From Ruegeria sp. HKCCD8929 (GTDB lineage: Bacteria; Pseudomonadota; Alphaproteobacteria; Rhodobacterales; Rhodobacteraceae), in assembly GCF_013031405.1 (NCBI RefSeq), contig NZ_WPZY01000022.1, positions 1-59,550 on the forward strand: DNA of 59,550 nucleotides, written 5' to 3'. The position numbers and the translations under genes are program-made. Of this stretch, positions 8,741-18,531 are shown piece by piece (within the stretch, counting starts at the first letter, position 1; each line of letters opens with the position of its first letter). The notes below the pieces were generated by a model. That model made no database searches and was not told where the DNA came from. It saw only the letters and a list, made by a program, of their open reading frames with translations.

Positions 8741-9514
8741 CTAAGCTGAAAACTGACGCCGTTTGGCGGCGCGGATTTCCCGCGCCTGTTGTTCCTGACC
8801 GGTGCGGAAGGACGTTTCAACAAAGTCCATGTGATGCCGCGCTGCGGCCTCGGCCCGGTCGGGATCGCCGTCCAGGATCGCCTGCGCAATGTCCTTGTGC
8901 TGCTGCAACAGTGCCTCGCCGGTGCCGTCCATCGTGCGCAGGAACCTGCGGTTATAGAACACCCCCTGGCGGGTCAGGTCATAGATCGACGCCATCATGT
9001 GGATCAGGGTCGTGTTCTGGCTGGCATCCACAACGGCTGCATGAAGACGAAAATCCGCCTCTTGGCTGGCGTCGATGTCATCCTCTTCCCACGCCTTCTG
9101 CATGTCCGCGATTGTCTCGGCAATGCGTTCCCTGTCGGATTGGGTCGCCCGTTGCGCGGCCAGCCGACTGGCAAAGGCCTCTTGCTCGCGCCGGTACTCA
9201 AGATAGTCGTAAAACGCGCCACCATGCCGGGAGTATAATGACAGCAGTGCTGGCGACATGGCGCGACCGGTCAGCGGCGCGATGAATGTCCCCTCGCCAT
9301 GGCGCACGGATACAAGGCCGCGCTGTTCCAGCTTTTGAAGCGCCTCGCGCAGCTTGGGGCGGGATACCTCCATGGCCTCGGCAAGATCGCGTTCAGAGGG
9401 CAGTTTGCGGCCTTCCTTGAGGATGCCATCGACAATCATCGTCTCGATCTGATCGACCACGGCATCGGCGACTGATTCGTGGCCTACGGGATCAAAAGGG
9501 CTGTTGTTGCTCAT
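8741..9514 (-). CDS. GntR/FadR-type regulator of the D-lactate operon
   Basis: 257 residues. Winged-helix GntR domain at about 14-80 (IVDGILKEGRKLPSERDLAEAM..SRPKLREALQKLEQRGLV) followed by an all-helical FCD domain at 105-235, with D/H residues (EADFRLHAAV, HKDIAQAI, ARHHMDF) in the positions that bind a metal and carboxylate effectors. This is the LldR/GlcC/PdhR branch, whose effectors are small hydroxy or keto acids. It is divergent from dctP-dctQM-dld, so D-lactate or a related 2-hydroxyacid is the expected ligand. Operator candidates lie in the shared upstream region. Confidence 0.88.
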   Translation of the reverse strand: MSNNSPFDPVGHESVADAVVDQIETMIVDGILKEGRKLPSERDLAEAMEVSRPKLREALQKLEQRGLVSVRHGEGTFIAPLTGRAMSPALLSLYSRHGGAFYDYLEYRREQEAFASRLAAQRATQSDRERIAETIADMQKAWEEDDIDASQEADFRLHAAVVDASQNTTLIHMMASIYDLTRQGVFYNRRFLRTMDGTGEALLQQHKDIAQAILDGDPDRAEAAARHHMDFVETSFRTGQEQQAREIRAAKRRQFSA

Positions 9515-9565
9515 GTTCGGAACCGCGCGATCCGGAAAACCGGAAGTTTCTAGTTGTTCTTAAAA

Positions 9566-9581
9566 TTTACCACTGGTGGAT
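9566..9581. promoter_or_regulatory. candidate GntR operator near the regulator start
   Basis: TTTACCACTGGTGGAT contains the half-site TTTACC that recurs, directly or inverted, at 9731-9737 and 9761-9777 within this divergent region. It lies 52 bases upstream of the regulator ATG, suiting autoregulation. Confidence 0.45.
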
Positions 9582-9760
9582 CACATTGCAAGAGGAAATA
9601 CCCAAAACTACGGATACATGAGACTTCATTATCCAACTGTAAATAAACAAAAAGCTGAAAACCCTCGTCCAGGATGACCAAATTTCGCGAAATACCGGCA
9701 TCAATCATCTCTATGCTTGAGTGCGGCCAGTGGTAAATAAAATTATTGACGAGACGTAGA

Positions 9761-9777
9761 GGTAAACATAATTTACC
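9761..9777. promoter_or_regulatory. candidate GntR operator upstream of dctP
   Basis: Perfect inverted repeat GGTAAA-CATAA-TTTACC, 70 bases before the dctP ATG. The same half-site (TGGTAAAT) occurs at 9731-9738. Repeated half-sites in a regulator/operon divergent region are the usual pattern for FadR-type control. Confidence 0.55.
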
Positions 9778-9846
9778 ATCCATGCCGCTCAAGCGGTGAG
9801 ACCGGCAGCTGAAGCAAAGGCTGACCTGCACTTTGGAGGAGAAATT

Positions 9847-10899
<1,053 letters not shown>

Positions 10900-10918
10900 T
10901 TTAACCACTTGCGTCCGA

Positions 10919-10945
10919 TTGGGGGCGGTCTCGATCCGCCCCCAA
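10919..10945 (+). terminator. intercistronic hairpin after the TRAP binding-protein gene
   Basis: Perfect 10-bp stem TTGGGGGCGG (10919-10928) / CCGCCCCCAA (10936-10945), 7-base loop, no T run. Such hairpins behind binding-protein genes typically stabilise the upstream message or attenuate read-through, giving more binding protein than membrane subunits. Confidence 0.6.
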
Positions 10946-11029
10946 AACATTCCCCTTCTGATTTTCGTCATTTTCTGAACTGACCGGGCGCATTCACGTC
11001 CCCAACGCCTAATTCTCGAGGAGGAGACC

Positions 11030-13096
11030 ATGGCCGAGACACAGCGGACTAAAGACGACCCGATCGAAGTCTATGAAAGCATCCTTGAACATGGTGAACC
11101 CGACCGCCAGAAACTGGCTGTCGCCATCGACAACGGCGTCAAGGGTATCGGTCATGTAGTCATGTGGGCCAACCTGCTGTTGGTTGCGGCCATCGTTTCG
11201 CAGGTGGCGCTGCGCTACCTGCTGAATCAGAACTATCCCAAGCTCGATGAGATCCAGTGGCATTTCTACGGGCTGGTGACGATGGTCGGCATCTCTTACG
11301 CGCTGGTCACGGACAGCCATGTGCGGGTCGACCTGCTGCACATGCAACTCAGCCAGCGCGCCCGGCGGATTATCGAGGTCATCGGTATCTTCGCCCTGCT
11401 GGTGCCGTTCATCTATCTGATGGTCGATCAGGGATACGACTATTTCTATGAAAGCTCGCGTGTGAACGAGTCCTCCGACAGCCCTACGGGCCTGCCCGCG
11501 CGTTGGGCGTTGAAGGGCGTGATCCCGGCCAGCTTCATTCTGCTGGCTCTGGCGGCGACGGCGAGGTTGATCCACGACGTCCATGCCTTGTTCGCCAATC
11601 TGGAAGAAGAGCGTCAGGGCAAGGGCCTGCGCCTCATTTTCTGGGCCTTGCTGGGTTTCGCGGTGGTTGCTGTTGCGCTGACCTTCCTCGTCGAGACAAC
11701 CGAGGAAAAGCTGGTCATCGCCATGTTCCTGACCTTCATCGCTCTCTTGTTCACCGGTTTCCCCGTGGCCTGGACGCTGGCCGGGGTCGGGGTGGCCTAT
11801 TGCGGTCTCGCCTACCTGTTCGACAACGGCATGATGAACTGGACCGGGCTTGAGGAAACGCTGACCGGTCTGGACTATCTGACATTGGGCGCCGTGGTGA
11901 ACCGCGTCTACGCCACCATGTCGAACGCGGTTCTTGTGGCGCTGCCGATGTTCATCTTCATGGGGCTGATGCTGGACGAATCTGGTGTGGCCGAGCGTCT
12001 CATGTCCTCGATGCAGCGCCTGTTCGGCACGGTGCGCGGCGGACTTGCCATCACCGTCACCATGATCGGCATCATCCTGGCCGCGTCGACCGGCATCATC
12101 GGTGCCTCGGTGGTGCTGCTGGGCGTGCTGTCGCTACCTTCGATGATGGAGCAGAAATACAACCCCTCGCTGGCCGCGGGCGTGGTGTCGGCCAGCGGAA
12201 CACTGGGCATCCTGATCCCGCCTTCAATCATGCTGGTCATCATGGCCGACCAGATGGCGCTGTCCGTCGGTGACCTGTTCATGGCAGCAGTCTTTCCCGG
12301 TGTGATCATCGGGGCCCTGTACCTGACCTATATCTTCGTGATCGCGCTGATCAAACGCGATGTGGCCCCGGTGCCCGAGGGTGCCACCCGCCCCGACTGG
12401 GCCGCGGTCAAAGACGTGCTGATCGCCGTTCTGCCGACGCTGGGCCTGATCCTCGCTGTGCTGGGGTCGATCTTTGCGGGGCTGACCACACCAACCGAAG
12501 CCTCAGGCGTGGGCGCATTGGGCGCGACGCTGCTGGCGCTCGGCTACCGCAAGCTGACGCTGGCCAAGCTGGTGAACGTGCTCAAGTCGACCTTCAACAC
12601 CACCGCCTACATCTTTGCGATCTTTCTGGGCGCGACAGTGTTCTCGTATGTGCTGCGGGAACTGGGCGGCGACGCGCTGATCGAAGAGATGATCCAGGGT
12701 ACCGGCCTTGGTCCGAACGGCACCGTGTTCATGATCCTGTTCATCGTGTTCCTGCTGGGCTTCGTTCTGGACTGGATCGAGATCACACTGATCGTGCTGC
12801 CCCTGATGCGCCCCATCGTGAACGGGCTTGGCCTGGATATCGATGGGTTCGGTGTCATCGACGAACCGGCGCTGGTGTGGTTCGTGATCCTTGTGGCGGT
12901 GACGCTGCAGACCTCGTTCCTGACACCACCGGTTGGTTTCGCGCTGTTCTACCTCAAAGGCGTCTGTCCGCCCGAGATCAAGCTGACCGACATTTACAAG
13001 GGAATCATCCCCTTCGTGATCCTGCAGCTGACCGGCCTGTTCTTCGTCTTCCTGTGGCCGCAGCTGGCAACATGGTTGCCCTCGGTCGCATATTAG
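11030..13096 (+). CDS. fused TRAP transporter membrane protein DctQM
   Basis: 688 residues. The first 200 residues are a DctQ domain (four helices, with QVALRYLLNQNYPKLDEIQWHF containing the typical R-Y and E-Q-W positions). After a helical linker at about 205-230, residues 235-680 form DctM, including GLMLDESGVAERLM and ASGTLGILIPPSIMLV, the GxLIPPS signature of the transport domain. Fusion of the two subunits in one chain is common in this transporter family. The start follows GAGGAGACC. Inner-membrane, sodium-driven uptake of the carboxylate delivered by the binding protein. Confidence 0.92.
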   Translation: MAETQRTKDDPIEVYESILEHGEPDRQKLAVAIDNGVKGIGHVVMWANLLLVAAIVSQVALRYLLNQNYPKLDEIQWHFYGLVTMVGISYALVTDSHVRVDLLHMQLSQRARRIIEVIGIFALLVPFIYLMVDQGYDYFYESSRVNESSDSPTGLPARWALKGVIPASFILLALAATARLIHDVHALFANLEEERQGKGLRLIFWALLGFAVVAVALTFLVETTEEKLVIAMFLTFIALLFTGFPVAWTLAGVGVAYCGLAYLFDNGMMNWTGLEETLTGLDYLTLGAVVNRVYATMSNAVLVALPMFIFMGLMLDESGVAERLMSSMQRLFGTVRGGLAITVTMIGIILAASTGIIGASVVLLGVLSLPSMMEQKYNPSLAAGVVSASGTLGILIPPSIMLVIMADQMALSVGDLFMAAVFPGVIIGALYLTYIFVIALIKRDVAPVPEGATRPDWAAVKDVLIAVLPTLGLILAVLGSIFAGLTTPTEASGVGALGATLLALGYRKLTLAKLVNVLKSTFNTTAYIFAIFLGATVFSYVLRELGGDALIEEMIQGTGLGPNGTVFMILFIVFLLGFVLDWIEITLIVLPLMRPIVNGLGLDIDGFGVIDEPALVWFVILVAVTLQTSFLTPPVGFALFYLKGVCPPEIKLTDIYKGIIPFVILQLTGLFFVFLWPQLATWLPSVAY

Positions 13097-13109
13097 GGAG
13101 GATTCCGGG

Positions 13110-14792
13110 ATGACCGATGCCGAGCTGATCAAGCGCTTTCAGGCCATTTGCGGGCGGCGGCACGTGCTGACCGGCGCCCGCCGCACCCGCCGCTTTCGCC
13201 GGGGCTTTCGGTCGGGCGAGGGTGAGGCGCTGGCCGTGGTGCAGCCCGCCACATTGCTGGAACAGTGGAAGGTGCTCGAGGCCTGCGTCGCCGCCGACAA
13301 GATCGTCATCATGCAGGCGGCCAATACCGGCCTGACCGAAGGCTCTACACCCAAGGGGGTCTATGACCGCGACGTGGTGCTGATCAACACCCGCCGCATG
13401 GACCAGCTGCAGCTTATCAACGAGGGCAAACAGGTCATCAGCTTTCCCGGCTCGACCCTGTTTGCGCTGGAAAAGCTGCTGGACCCCATCGGCAGGCAGC
13501 CCCATTCAGTGATCGGATCGTCCTGCATCGGGGCCTCGGTCATCGGTGGCGTGTGCAACAACTCGGGCGGCTCGCTGGTCGAGCGCGGCCCGTCCTATAC
13601 CGAACTCTCGCTTCATGCCCGCATCACGCAGGATGGTGCGCTGGAACTGGTCAACCATCTGGGAATCCGTCTGGGGGCCAAGCCCGAAGAAATCCTGACC
13701 CGCCTGCAACAGGGCGATTTCCGGCCCGAAGATATCGAGACCGACAACCGCAAGGCCTCGGATACCGATTATGCCCGCCGCGTGCGCAATGTGGATGCGG
13801 ACACGCCGGCCCGCTTCAACGCGGACAAATCGCGGCTCTATGAGGCATCGGGTTGTGCCGGCAAGCTCGCGGTCTTTGCCGTGCGTCTGGACACCTATCC
13901 CAAAAACGAAAGCGAGCGCACCTTCTATGTCGGTGCGCAGGACACCGTCGCCCTGACCGCTTTGCGCCGCCGTATCCTGTCGGAATTTCGGACCCTGCCG
14001 GTCAGCGCCGAGTACATGCATGAAGAGGTCTTCGACATCTCCGACCGCTACGGCAAGGACACAATTGTGATGATCGACAAACTGGGCACCGACCGGTTGC
14101 CCACGTTTTTCGCCCTCAAGGGCGCGGTGGATGCCCGGCTTGAGGGCGTGCCGGGTCTTGCGAACTTCACCGACCGGTTCATGCAATTCGCCATGCGGTT
14201 CTGGCCTGACGTTCTGCCCCGCCGGATGCGGGCCTTCCGCGACCAGTTCCCACACCACCTGATCCTGAAAATGCGCGACGGCGGGATCGACGAAGCCCGC
14301 GTCCTGCTGTCCGACATGACCGCGGGTGACCAGTTGGATTTCTTCGAATGCGACCCGCGCGAGGCCAAGATCGCCGGGCTGCACAGATTTGCGGCCGCAG
14401 GTGCAGCCGTTCGCTACATGAAAGTCCACGCGCATGAGGTGGAAGACATCATCGCGCTCGACATTGCACTACGCCGCAACGACACGGACTGGTTCGAGAA
14501 TCTGCCCGCAGAGATATCGGGCCAACTGGTCAGCAGGCTCTACTATGGCCACTTCATGTGCCATGTGCTTCATCAGGACTACATCGTGAAAAAGGGTTCC
14601 AACCCCAAGGCGCTCAAGGCCGCAATGCTGAAAATCCTGGACCACCGCGGCGCCGAATACCCGGCAGAGCACAACGTCGGCCATCTGTACCCGGCCAAAC
14701 CCGACCTAGCCGCATTCTACAAGGCCGTGGACCCTACAAACAGCATGAACCCAGGGCTTGGTATGATGTCGCGTAACAAGAACTATACGTGA
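13110..14792 (+). CDS. dld: quinone-dependent D-lactate dehydrogenase (Dld)
   Basis: 560 residues, close to the 571 of E. coli Dld. FAD-binding PCMH domain at about 40-210, with QAANTGLTEGSTP, GKQVISFPGSTL and VCNNSGGSLVERGP as in Dld rather than the GlcD/LDHD branch. The Dld-specific membrane-association domain follows (FRDQFPHHLILKMRDGG), and the C-terminal RGAEYPAEHNVGHLYPA is the conserved active-site loop. It oxidises D-lactate to pyruvate and feeds electrons to quinone at the inner face of the membrane. The start lies 13 bases behind the TRAP gene with AGGGAGGA upstream, so it is the last gene of this operon. Confidence 0.93.
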   Translation: MTDAELIKRFQAICGRRHVLTGARRTRRFRRGFRSGEGEALAVVQPATLLEQWKVLEACVAADKIVIMQAANTGLTEGSTPKGVYDRDVVLINTRRMDQLQLINEGKQVISFPGSTLFALEKLLDPIGRQPHSVIGSSCIGASVIGGVCNNSGGSLVERGPSYTELSLHARITQDGALELVNHLGIRLGAKPEEILTRLQQGDFRPEDIETDNRKASDTDYARRVRNVDADTPARFNADKSRLYEASGCAGKLAVFAVRLDTYPKNESERTFYVGAQDTVALTALRRRILSEFRTLPVSAEYMHEEVFDISDRYGKDTIVMIDKLGTDRLPTFFALKGAVDARLEGVPGLANFTDRFMQFAMRFWPDVLPRRMRAFRDQFPHHLILKMRDGGIDEARVLLSDMTAGDQLDFFECDPREAKIAGLHRFAAAGAAVRYMKVHAHEVEDIIALDIALRRNDTDWFENLPAEISGQLVSRLYYGHFMCHVLHQDYIVKKGSNPKALKAAMLKILDHRGAEYPAEHNVGHLYPAKPDLAAFYKAVDPTNSMNPGLGMMSRNKNYT

Positions 14793-14827
14793 CCCACAAA
14801 GCCGGTTAATTGGCGTAATGTGACTGC

Positions 14828-14863
14828 GACAAGCACTGTTTCTGCTATCAACAGTGCCTTGTC
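14828..14863 (+). terminator. hairpin after dld
   Basis: GACAAGCACTGTT (14828-14840) pairs with AACAGTG (14850-14856) and CTTGTC (14858-14863) around one bulged C, a 13-bp stem 36 bases past the dld stop. There is no T run, so it may be a 3'-end stabiliser or a rho-assisted end. Confidence 0.55.
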
Positions 14864-15041
14864 ATCTGGTCGACAACCCACTCACCGGTCCAATCGCTGA
14901 AACTCGTCTGCATCGCATTCTGCGTTGTTTTTCAGCAGATCCAAACATTCTGCTGACAGGTTGGGCGCGACGCGTATGTTTTCGTCATTGCTGGAGTGGA
15001 TGGCATTGTCACCGCCATAGCAATTGCCCAGCCCAAGGGGC

Positions 15042-15626
15042 ATGAACCGCAATTTGACAGTCGTAGTTGTTGAACAAAACCGGGATCGTGCTGTCGCGAT
15101 TGTCGATGCGCTAAATGAGTCAGAGAACGTCGATGTGTATGTGATCGGCAACGCCTCGGGGCTCGCACGTAAGATTGCCATGCACAGCCCCGATATTGTG
15201 CTGATCGATATCGATAATCCGTCGCGCGACATGCTTGAAGAGCTGACAATTGCGTCTGGCCCAATGGAGCGTCCAGTGGCAATGTTCGTGTCCGGCGCTG
15301 CAGGGGGGCTTGCCAAAGCCGCCGTTGAGGCCGGAGTGTCCGCATATGTTGTCGACGGCCTGCAAGCCGAGAGGATCAAGCCGGTCATAGATACCGCGAT
15401 TGCCAGGTTTCAGGTCCTGCGCCAGATGAGGACCGAACTTGCCGAGACCCGCCGCGCATTGGAAGAGCGCAAGGTGATTGATCGGGCAAAGGGTCTTCTG
15501 ATGAAGGCCAAAGGCATTCAAGAAGACGAAGCTTACGCTCTGCTGCGCAAGACCGCAATGAACCAGAACCGCCGCGTTGCCGATGTGGCTGAGGCGCTGG
15601 TGACGGCATCCGGGCTGCTGTCATGA
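15042..15626 (+). CDS. nasT: NasT, ANTAR-domain antiterminator of nitrate assimilation
   Basis: 194 residues: an N-terminal pseudo-receiver domain with D56 in DIVLIDID at the usual phospho-acceptor strand, a coiled linker, and a C-terminal ANTAR RNA-binding domain (about 128-190, RRALEERKVIDRAKGLLMKAKG..EDEAYALLRKTAM). NasT binds a two-hairpin leader RNA and prevents transcription termination ahead of the nitrate-assimilation operon; the co-encoded NasS sequesters it until nitrate or nitrite binds. The start at 15042 has AAGGGG upstream. It overlaps nasS by 4 bases, and a terminator-bearing leader sits just ahead of nrtA. Confidence 0.92.
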   Translation: MNRNLTVVVVEQNRDRAVAIVDALNESENVDVYVIGNASGLARKIAMHSPDIVLIDIDNPSRDMLEELTIASGPMERPVAMFVSGAAGGLAKAAVEAGVSAYVVDGLQAERIKPVIDTAIARFQVLRQMRTELAETRRALEERKVIDRAKGLLMKAKGIQEDEAYALLRKTAMNQNRRVADVAEALVTASGLLS

Positions 15627-16792
15627 GAACGGTCTCTCTTCCCGTCGCATACATGCCGCTGGTCGACGCGGCCCCTTTGATCGTTGCGCGCGAGATGGGA
15701 TTTGATCATGCCGAAGGTGTGTCGCTGGATCTGCGCCCGGCGCCGTCCTGGTCGTCACTGCGGGACATGTTTACCTTTGGGCATGTCGATGCCGCGCATC
15801 TGTTATCCCCGATCCCGGTTGCGACCAGATTGGGTCTGGGCGGCATCGCAACCCCTCTGTCGGCCGTTTCGGTGCTGTCGCTGAATGGCAACGTCATCGG
15901 AGTTGGGCGCGGGCTGGAAAAGCTGCTTCGCGCGCAGGGATACCCGTTTGATTTTCGTGACGCGACAGCCGCTGGAGCAGCACTCGCTCGGGTCGCAGAT
16001 GGCCCGCTGGTCTTTGGTGTGCCGTTTCCGTTTTCAATGCATGTCGAGCTTCTGCGGTATTGGGTGGAAGGAACTGAATTGGCATCGAAGCAGGTTGAGA
16101 TTCGAACAGTTCCGCCGCCGTTGATGGCCCGGGCTCTTGCGGCGGGCGAGATTGACGCTTTTTGTGTTGGAGAGCCTTGGGGATCTGTTTCGGTCGATGA
16201 ACAGGCCGGTGCGTTGCTGCTGCCCGGGCGCGCGATATGGTCCTGTGCCCCCGAAAAGGTGCTGGCAGTCAGGTCGGAATGGGCTGATACCGAGCCGCAT
16301 CTGCTGGGCAGCCTCATGCGCGCCGTTTGGCGGGCAGGTCGGTGGCTGTCGAGCACGGGGAGCAAGACAACCGCCGCCGAAATGCTGGCGCGCAAATCCT
16401 ATCTGAACGTATCCCCGGAACTGATTGACCGCGCGTTGTCGGGCACATTTGCGATCTCCTCCCGGGGTGAGCAGCGTAGTGTTGACCGATTTGTTGAATT
16501 CCATGAGGGCGCGGCCACATTCCCCTGGCGCAGTCAGGCAAAGTGGATTGCGCGCCGCCTGGCGGAAAGAAATGGCCTGGACGCCGTGGATGCCGAGCGT
16601 CGGGCCGCGGGGGTTTTCCGCAGCGACCTGTACCGGCGTGAGCTGCAAGGCGCAGGGGCGGAATTGCCAGGCGCTTCGGCAAAGCTGGAAGGCGCGAATC
16701 CTCACGCGGACGCTGTTGCATCGGCCCAAGGCGGCCTGATCCTGCCGCCAAACATGTTTTTTGACCGTCGAATTTTTGAGCCATCTGAATAG
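15623..16792 (+). CDS. nasS: NasS, cytoplasmic nitrate/nitrite sensor
   Basis: 389 residues of the NrtA/CmpA binding-protein fold but with no signal peptide: the chain opens directly with RTVSLPVAYMPLVDAAPLIVA. FGVPFPFSMHVELLRYW and the GEPWGSVSV motif mirror the nitrate-binding NrtA encoded next. Loss of the export signal is what distinguishes NasS, which holds NasT inactive and releases it on binding nitrate or nitrite. The C-terminal 60 residues (after about 330) are Ala/Glu-rich and probably flexible. The ATGA overlap with nasT indicates coupled synthesis in a fixed ratio. Confidence 0.9.
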   Translation: MRTVSLPVAYMPLVDAAPLIVAREMGFDHAEGVSLDLRPAPSWSSLRDMFTFGHVDAAHLLSPIPVATRLGLGGIATPLSAVSVLSLNGNVIGVGRGLEKLLRAQGYPFDFRDATAAGAALARVADGPLVFGVPFPFSMHVELLRYWVEGTELASKQVEIRTVPPPLMARALAAGEIDAFCVGEPWGSVSVDEQAGALLLPGRAIWSCAPEKVLAVRSEWADTEPHLLGSLMRAVWRAGRWLSSTGSKTTAAEMLARKSYLNVSPELIDRALSGTFAISSRGEQRSVDRFVEFHEGAATFPWRSQAKWIARRLAERNGLDAVDAERRAAGVFRSDLYRRELQGAGAELPGASAKLEGANPHADAVASAQGGLILPPNMFFDRRIFEPSE

Positions 16793-16939
16793 CTTTGCAC
16801 ATTCTTTTTGCACTGCAGCGTAAAAGAATGCTGCATCGCAGAAAAAATCGGCTGCCAAGATCTGTTTCGGGGTGACGGAACACTTCGTTGATGGCTTAAT
16901 CCAACCATCGGCAGGCAACGACGCCCACCGAAGGAATTC

Positions 16940-16955
16940 GCCCAACGCAATGGGC
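16940..16955 (+). ncRNA. hexaloop hairpin in the nas leader, candidate ANTAR-binding stem
   Basis: GCCCA (16940-16944), loop ACGCAA, TGGGC (16951-16955): a five-pair stem with a six-base loop beginning with A, the size class bound by ANTAR proteins. The loop has G at position 3 rather than the consensus position 4, so the match is imperfect. It precedes the terminator at 16971-17024 by 15 bases. Confidence 0.45.
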
Positions 16956-16970
16956 AACAATCAAGAGCAA

Positions 16971-17024
16971 AGCCGCTCGACCAACCGCCTTGTCCTCCCG
17001 GCGGTTCGTGTCGGCGGCTTTTTT
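16971..17024 (+). terminator. regulated leader terminator ahead of nrtA
   Basis: Inner stem AACCGCC (16983-16989) / GGCGGTT (17000-17006) nested in an outer stem AGCCGC (16971-16976) / GCGGCT (17014-17019), then a run of six T. It lies 64 bases before the nrtA ATG, where a constitutive terminator would silence the operon, so it must be conditional. NasT encoded immediately upstream is the obvious antiterminator. Confidence 0.78.
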
Positions 17025-17087
17025 GTTTGCCCAGGCCGCATCTGGGCTGTCACCCGTCCCTCATGGGCCGGACCGAAAGGGACCGAG

Positions 17088-18455
17088 ATGAAAAGACTTC
17101 TTCTGAGCCTTGCAGCAACCACCGCGCTCGCCTCACCCGCAATGGCCGAAATGCTAGAGCTGGAAAAAGACGAGTTGACCTTCGGCTTCATCAAACTGAC
17201 CGACATGGCACCGCTGGCCGTCGCCTATGAGCAGGGGTACTTTCTGGACGAAGGTCTCTTTGTCACGCTTGAGGCGCAGGCCAACTGGAAGGTCTTGCTG
17301 GATGGTGTGATCGACGGGCAGCTGGACGGAGCGCATATGCTGGCAGGTCAGCCGCTTGCCGCGACCATTGGGTACGGGACCGAGGCACATATCGTCACAC
17401 CGTTTTCGATGGACCTGAACGGCAACGGTATCACAGTGTCCAACGAAATCTGGGAAGAGATGAAACCGAACATCCCGGTGATGGAGGATGGCCGCCCGCA
17501 GCATCCGATCAGCGCTGAGGCTCTGGCCCCGGTGGTTGACAAGTACAAATCCGAAGGCAAGCCCTTCAACATGGGCATGGTCTTCCCGGTTTCCACCCAT
17601 AATTACGAACTGCGCTATTGGCTGGCCGCGGGTGGTCTGCATCCGGGGTTCTACAGCCCCGACAACGTGACGGGCCAGATCGGCGCGGATGTGTTTCTGT
17701 CGGTGACCCCACCGCCGCAGATGCCCGCCACTTTGGAGGCCGATACGATCTATGGCTACTGCGTGGGTGAGCCGTGGAACCAGCAGGCGGTGTTCAAGGG
17801 TATCGGCGTTCCGGTGATCACCGACTATGAGCTGTGGAAAAACAACCCCGAAAAGGTCTTTGGCATCACTGCAGAATTTGCCGAGGAATATCCGAACACC
17901 ACTCTGGCCGTAACCAAGGCGCTGATCCGCGCGGCGATGTGGCTGGATGAGAACGACAACGCCAATCGTCCCGAGGCGGTCGAGATCCTCAGCCGCCCAG
18001 AATATGTGGGCGCGGATTACGACGTCATTGCCAACTCAATGACCGGCACCTTTGAATACGAGAAGGGCGACAAGCGCGAAGTCCCGGATTTCAACGTGTT
18101 CTTTCGCTACAACGCGACCTATCCGTTCTACTCGGACGCTGTCTGGTACCTGACCCAGATGCGCCGCTGGGGCCAGATCGCGGAAGCCAAGCCTGACAGC
18201 TGGTATGATGAGGTGGCCAAGTCGGTCTACAAGCCCGAGATCTATCTGGACGCCGCACGCATGCTGGTCGATGAAGGTCTGGCGGATGAGGCTGACTTCC
18301 CCTGGGACAGCGACGGCTACAAGGCCCCGACCCAGCCCGAGGACATCATTGACGGCATCGCCTATGACGGCAGCACCCCCAACGCCTATCTCGAAAGCCT
18401 GTCCATAGGTTTGAAGGGCGATCAGAAAATCGTCGGTTCGGACGTACAAGGCTAA
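17088..18455 (+). CDS. nrtA: NrtA-type periplasmic nitrate-binding protein
   Basis: 455 residues with signal peptide MKRLLLSLAATTALASPAMA and the CmpA/NrtA fold: FGFIKLTDMAPLAVAYEQGYF, LDGAHMLAGQP, NMGMVFPVSTHNYELRYWLA and YGYCVGEPWNQQAV are the family's ligand-site segments. It captures nitrate (perhaps nitrite) for the NrtB/NrtCD importer. The start at 17088 gives a clean signal peptide; the longer open frame reads through the leader terminator and is discounted. A 7-bp hairpin follows the gene. Confidence 0.92.
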   Translation: MKRLLLSLAATTALASPAMAEMLELEKDELTFGFIKLTDMAPLAVAYEQGYFLDEGLFVTLEAQANWKVLLDGVIDGQLDGAHMLAGQPLAATIGYGTEAHIVTPFSMDLNGNGITVSNEIWEEMKPNIPVMEDGRPQHPISAEALAPVVDKYKSEGKPFNMGMVFPVSTHNYELRYWLAAGGLHPGFYSPDNVTGQIGADVFLSVTPPPQMPATLEADTIYGYCVGEPWNQQAVFKGIGVPVITDYELWKNNPEKVFGITAEFAEEYPNTTLAVTKALIRAAMWLDENDNANRPEAVEILSRPEYVGADYDVIANSMTGTFEYEKGDKREVPDFNVFFRYNATYPFYSDAVWYLTQMRRWGQIAEAKPDSWYDEVAKSVYKPEIYLDAARMLVDEGLADEADFPWDSDGYKAPTQPEDIIDGIAYDGSTPNAYLESLSIGLKGDQKIVGSDVQG

Positions 18456-18473
18456 CCCCCCTCGCAATGCCGC

Positions 18474-18491
18474 GCCCGGCCATCGCCGGGC
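18474..18491 (+). terminator. intercistronic hairpin between nrtA and nrtB
   Basis: GCCCGGC-CATC-GCCGGGC, a perfect 7-bp GC stem without a T run, 18 bases behind the nrtA stop. It probably protects the nrtA message. Confidence 0.5.
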
Positions 18492-18531
18492 GTGCGCCCC
18501 AAAGTGCCCCGCCGGCGCAAGGACACATCAG

